Shown: positions 61,185 through 64,000 of the stretch, piece by piece | How positions within the stretch are numbered: position 1 is the stretch's first letter | Layout: each line of letters opens with the position of its first letter | DNA from: Tethya wilhelma | Lineage: Eukaryota; Porifera; Demospongiae; Tethyida; Tethyidae | DNA: 64,000 nucleotides | Direction: 5' to 3' | Assembly: GCA_964030475.1 (NCBI GenBank) | Contig: CAXIPT010000070.1 | Span: 33,874-97,873 of the forward strand | The notes under the pieces: generated by a model | The model's database searches: none | Seen by the model: the letters and a program-made list of their open reading frames with translations, nothing else | What the model was told of the DNA's origin: nothing | Position numbers and translations under genes: made by a program

Positions 61185-63013
61185 ATATGACATTGTATTT
61201 TATTCATCCTATATAGGATGAATGATTATGACAACTTACTTAAGTTAGACGCAATCAAAGGTGCATCCTGTAAGAATTGATGGAGATGACCATAGACTTA
61301 AGACTTTGACTCAGCCAGAAATAGTTCACGAAGCATGGTGATCACCCCACAAGGCCACATTCCTGCAAGAATCCCTGAAAATGTTGATTTAAGGGTTGGT
61401 ATTATCATGTTAGATACATTCACTGCAGTAATACATAATTCCGGAAATTTCTGCGTTAAAAAATTTCACACAACAAATTTTTAGTGTGAAATTGTTGTCA
61501 TAGTATAACGGTATCTGTGACAGGCCATTAAAATTTATGTATAGTCACCGCAGACAACAAAGAATTTCTAAGCAAGAAAAGTGGCAGATCATCAGTTTTC
61601 ACAAAAAAAGTAAAAACTACAGTTATTAATTACATGAAACTATATATACCAGCAGTCCTATGATTTAGATGCATAAATCGATCTTTCTCTGTTCTACAAG
61701 TCAACTCTTGCATTTCTTCAGTGTCTTCAAAGGAACTTTAGGAAACAAACAGTAGCGAGTGTATAATTAGTACAATGCGTGACAATATAACAAATATACC
61801 TACCCTTCCAAATCTTTAGGACATGGCGTGTCTTTCTTTGCTTTTTTTTGATCAGAGTGCCAGACATATGACCATATAGTGGTGTTAAATTGACTCTGGT
61901 CTCAGTAGAAACTCCTGACTCAAAATTTGCAATCAACTCATGTGGGAGAGAAGATGCAGGTTCCCATGTGGCATAAAATTCAGGAATTCCTACCCACAAG
62001 ACCTATTTTGTTGGACACGAAAACATAAACTTTGATGAAATTTTGAATACCTCAATGTCACAATTATTTGCAGGTATATATATATATATACAAGTAAAAA
62101 AAAAACATTAGAAATGTAATGAGACACAGGAATGGCTAAATCGTAAAAAGAACGGAAACAAGATGAAATGGCTGTTAGACTGTGTGCAGAATTCTTCCTG
62201 TATGGGCTGCATTTAACAATCTCCTTATTGATTCTGAGACTCTTATTTTGCCCACAGGAAGAATTCCTTACACACTCTAACAGCCATTCCATCTTGTTTG
62301 CGTTCTTTTTACGATTTAGCCATTCCTGTGTCTCATTACATTTCCAATGTTTTTTTTTACTTGTTGTTCTCATTTTTCCATAATTCTACAAATTACATTT
62401 GTGTTCGTGTGTGTAGTTAGTAGTCTGGCAAGCCAGACTCACTGAGCCAGCGGCGGGCTGCTGCCGCGGAACTGGCAAGTTGTGTAGCCTGCTTGATACT
62501 GAAGTGAAACACACATCTAAGTCATTTGGAGGCAGGAGCTTATTATAAAATTTACTTGCCTTTCTATATGTTATGATAATCAAAGTCCTGATTCAAGAAG
62601 AGCAACCAGGTATCACAAAATAGTTCCAGAAAACTTCAGTGCATTTAATTCCAAATAACGCACACTTTTGTGTGTGGAAAGGGTCTTCAATTTGAATTTT
62701 CTAGAAGCTAATGAATTATGTATGAGTGTAGAAATTAATGGCGGCCATATGGAGGAGGCGCTTTTTGCCTTGTATCCAGCTACTCAGCGAGAGGCGCTAA
62801 AAACCGATGGCAAAAGCGACTGTCCCTGAAGAAACCAAGTTCATTCGTTCAAGAATCAGCTTCTAAAAGTGTATAGTCTCTGAGAAAAGTTGAGCCAAGA
62901 TAGAAGAAGAAGAAGTGGATGGAGAAGAAGAATAAGAAGATGGAGAAAATTGGAGGTTTGGCATATGTGTGTTTGTTACTTTAGCGATGCTTGGTTTTAG
63001 GCCATGTTTTTGG
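61185..63013 (+). repeat. Direct duplication, copy 2 (full)
   Basis: Contains everything in 59668-60979 plus 61766-62270, which includes the first half of the foldback element. A GC-rich hairpin-prone stretch (agtctggcaagccagact, then a ccagcggcgggctgctgccg run) is at about 62421-62475 and in copy 1 at about 60399-60453. Confidence 0.8.
62090..62362. mobile_element. Foldback (palindromic) element, complete
   Basis: Left end acaagtaaaaaaaaaacatt, then gaaatgtaatgagacacagg; the right end is the complement. Arms of about 120 bases enclose a loop near 62215-62255. A TA-repeat lies just outside the left end. Related arms: 21935-22195, 60249-60352 (right arm only) and 63951-64000 (start of a left arm). 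Confidence 0.8.
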
Positions 63014-63690
63014 GCTCATTAGAAAGAGAAAGAGCCAAATAGTAGCTTAAGAAGCCTTTTAGTGCTAAGCGCTCAGTTTTTGCAGTTATTCGCGTGAATA
63101 TTTGTATTGCGCTAATGGGCCATCTGTGCCATTCCTGTGTACCCAGTACTACCATACTGGGAATATATATATATATACAAGTAAAAAAAAAACATTGGAA
63201 ATGTATTTCTAGTACGGTAGTACTAGGTACATAGGAATGGCACGGATGGCCCAATAGCGCAATACAAATATTCACGCGAACAACTCTGCAAAAACCGGGC
63301 GCTTGGCACTAAAAAGCTTCTCAAGCTATTTAGCTCATTCTCTTTCTAACAAGCCCAAAAACATGGCCTAAAACCATCGCTAAAGTACCAAACTAAAATA
63401 TGCTAAACCTCCAGTTTTCTCCATCTTCTTCTTCTTCTGTTATGTCACGGCTTTTCTCGAAGACTGTACACTTATAGAAGCTAATTCTTGAACGAATAAA
63501 CTTGGTATGTTGGTCTTCATTCGCTTTTGGCATCGGTTTTCTGTGTCACTCGTCGAGTGGCTCAATACAAGACGAAAAGCGCTTTCTCTGTATGGCAGCC
63601 ATTATTTGTAAACCATAAATTATTCATAAGCTAGCTAGCCTAACGACCCTTTCCATATTCAAGTGTGCGTTATTTGGAATTTATTGCAAG
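62640..63690. repeat. Long imperfect inverted repeat (arms about 500 bp)
   Basis: The arm 62640-63155 pairs with 63185-63690. Matching phrases include ccaaataacgcacactt, aagcttctaa/ttagaagctt-like joints, gccatgtttttgggct and cgcgtgaatatttgtattgc. The centre is a TA-repeat followed by acaagtaaaaaaaaaacatt. The arms differ clearly, so they are either old foldback arms or two diverged copies head to head. No gene. Confidence 0.75.
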
Positions 63691-63950
63691 ACTACAGTGC
63701 CCGTCACAAGCAGTACTCCAAGCTTAGCTCTGTCCTATTTTCTCGTTCTCTGTGTTCAGTTCTTCAGTAGGGAAGTTATCTATAGCTAACAAGACACATA
63801 TAGAGGTCTATATCAGATTCAGCTTGGGATTTCAGTGTTTCACCTGTGTAAAAAGGCATGAATGTAAGACTTACTGTCACGGTAGCTGGGATCAAGTTCT
63901 CTGCTCAGGCTAAAAACTGTATTTTAATGGTATTATAAACATAGAACAAA
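63691..63950. other. Non-coding interval
   Basis: No credible frame or repeat was recognised. Confidence 0.35.
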
Positions 63951-64000
63951 CAAGTACAAAAAACATTAGAAATGTAATGTAAACATAGGAATGGCCAAAT
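63951..64000 (+). mobile_element. Start of another foldback arm, cut by the window edge
   Basis: caagtacaaaaaacattaga and then aaacataggaatggccaaat match the left arm of the foldback family. Confidence 0.65.

Overview
The window looks like repeat- and transposon-dominated DNA from an invertebrate animal. It is strongly A+T rich. The supportable introns are mostly short (59-127 bp) GT-AG introns, there are no operons or ribosome binding sites, and every recognisable protein belongs to a transposable element. The mix of element types and a small TA-flanked MITE fit a demosponge such as Amphimedon, but that host guess is inference. One 341-base N run and ten single-n positions mark assembly joins; several sudden changes of content coincide with them.  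About half of the window is one tandem repeat with a 213-bp unit, in two subfamilies (A and B) and both orientations. All other sequence sits as islands in this satellite.  Layout: 1-1.9 kb is the 5' part of a piggyBac-type transposase gene on the minus strand. 3.4-6.1 kb is a MITE copy, a second piggyBac terminus, a truncated Mutator-like (MULE) element and another piggyBac fragment, the last two fused in frame. 10.5-14.4 kb is a full-length MULE with terminal inverted repeats and a multi-exon MULE/SWIM transposase carrying frameshifts. 15.1-19.3 kb holds a MITE, a SAP-SWIM gene remnant split by a 0.9-kb MITE, and a second MITE. 21.0-23.6 kb is bounded by long inverted arms ending in TTAA. 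24.5-25.5 kb holds a C-terminal fragment related to the MULE protein. 32.3-33.2 kb is a MITE. 36.6-40.5 kb is a roughly 4-kb element with two convergent spliced genes, a DDE-type transposase and a 127-residue unknown protein. 43.6-45.6 kb is a broken DDE transposase with a Tc1/IS630-like triad. 47.2-48.3 kb is the 5' part of a transposon-type gene of unknown function. 55.3-57.6 kb is a MITE interrupted by a 1.2-kb inverted-repeat element that appears to have captured two exons of an unidentified gene. 59.0-64.0 kb contains a truncated MITE, a direct duplication and long palindromes.  No ordinary host gene, rRNA, tRNA or CRISPR array was found. The genes do not form a pathway; the window records nested insertion, exon capture and satellite expansion. 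The best leads are the exon-capturing element (55834-57046), the two-gene element (36555-40544) and the 213-bp satellite, whose unit is a whole number of codons and is open in one frame.
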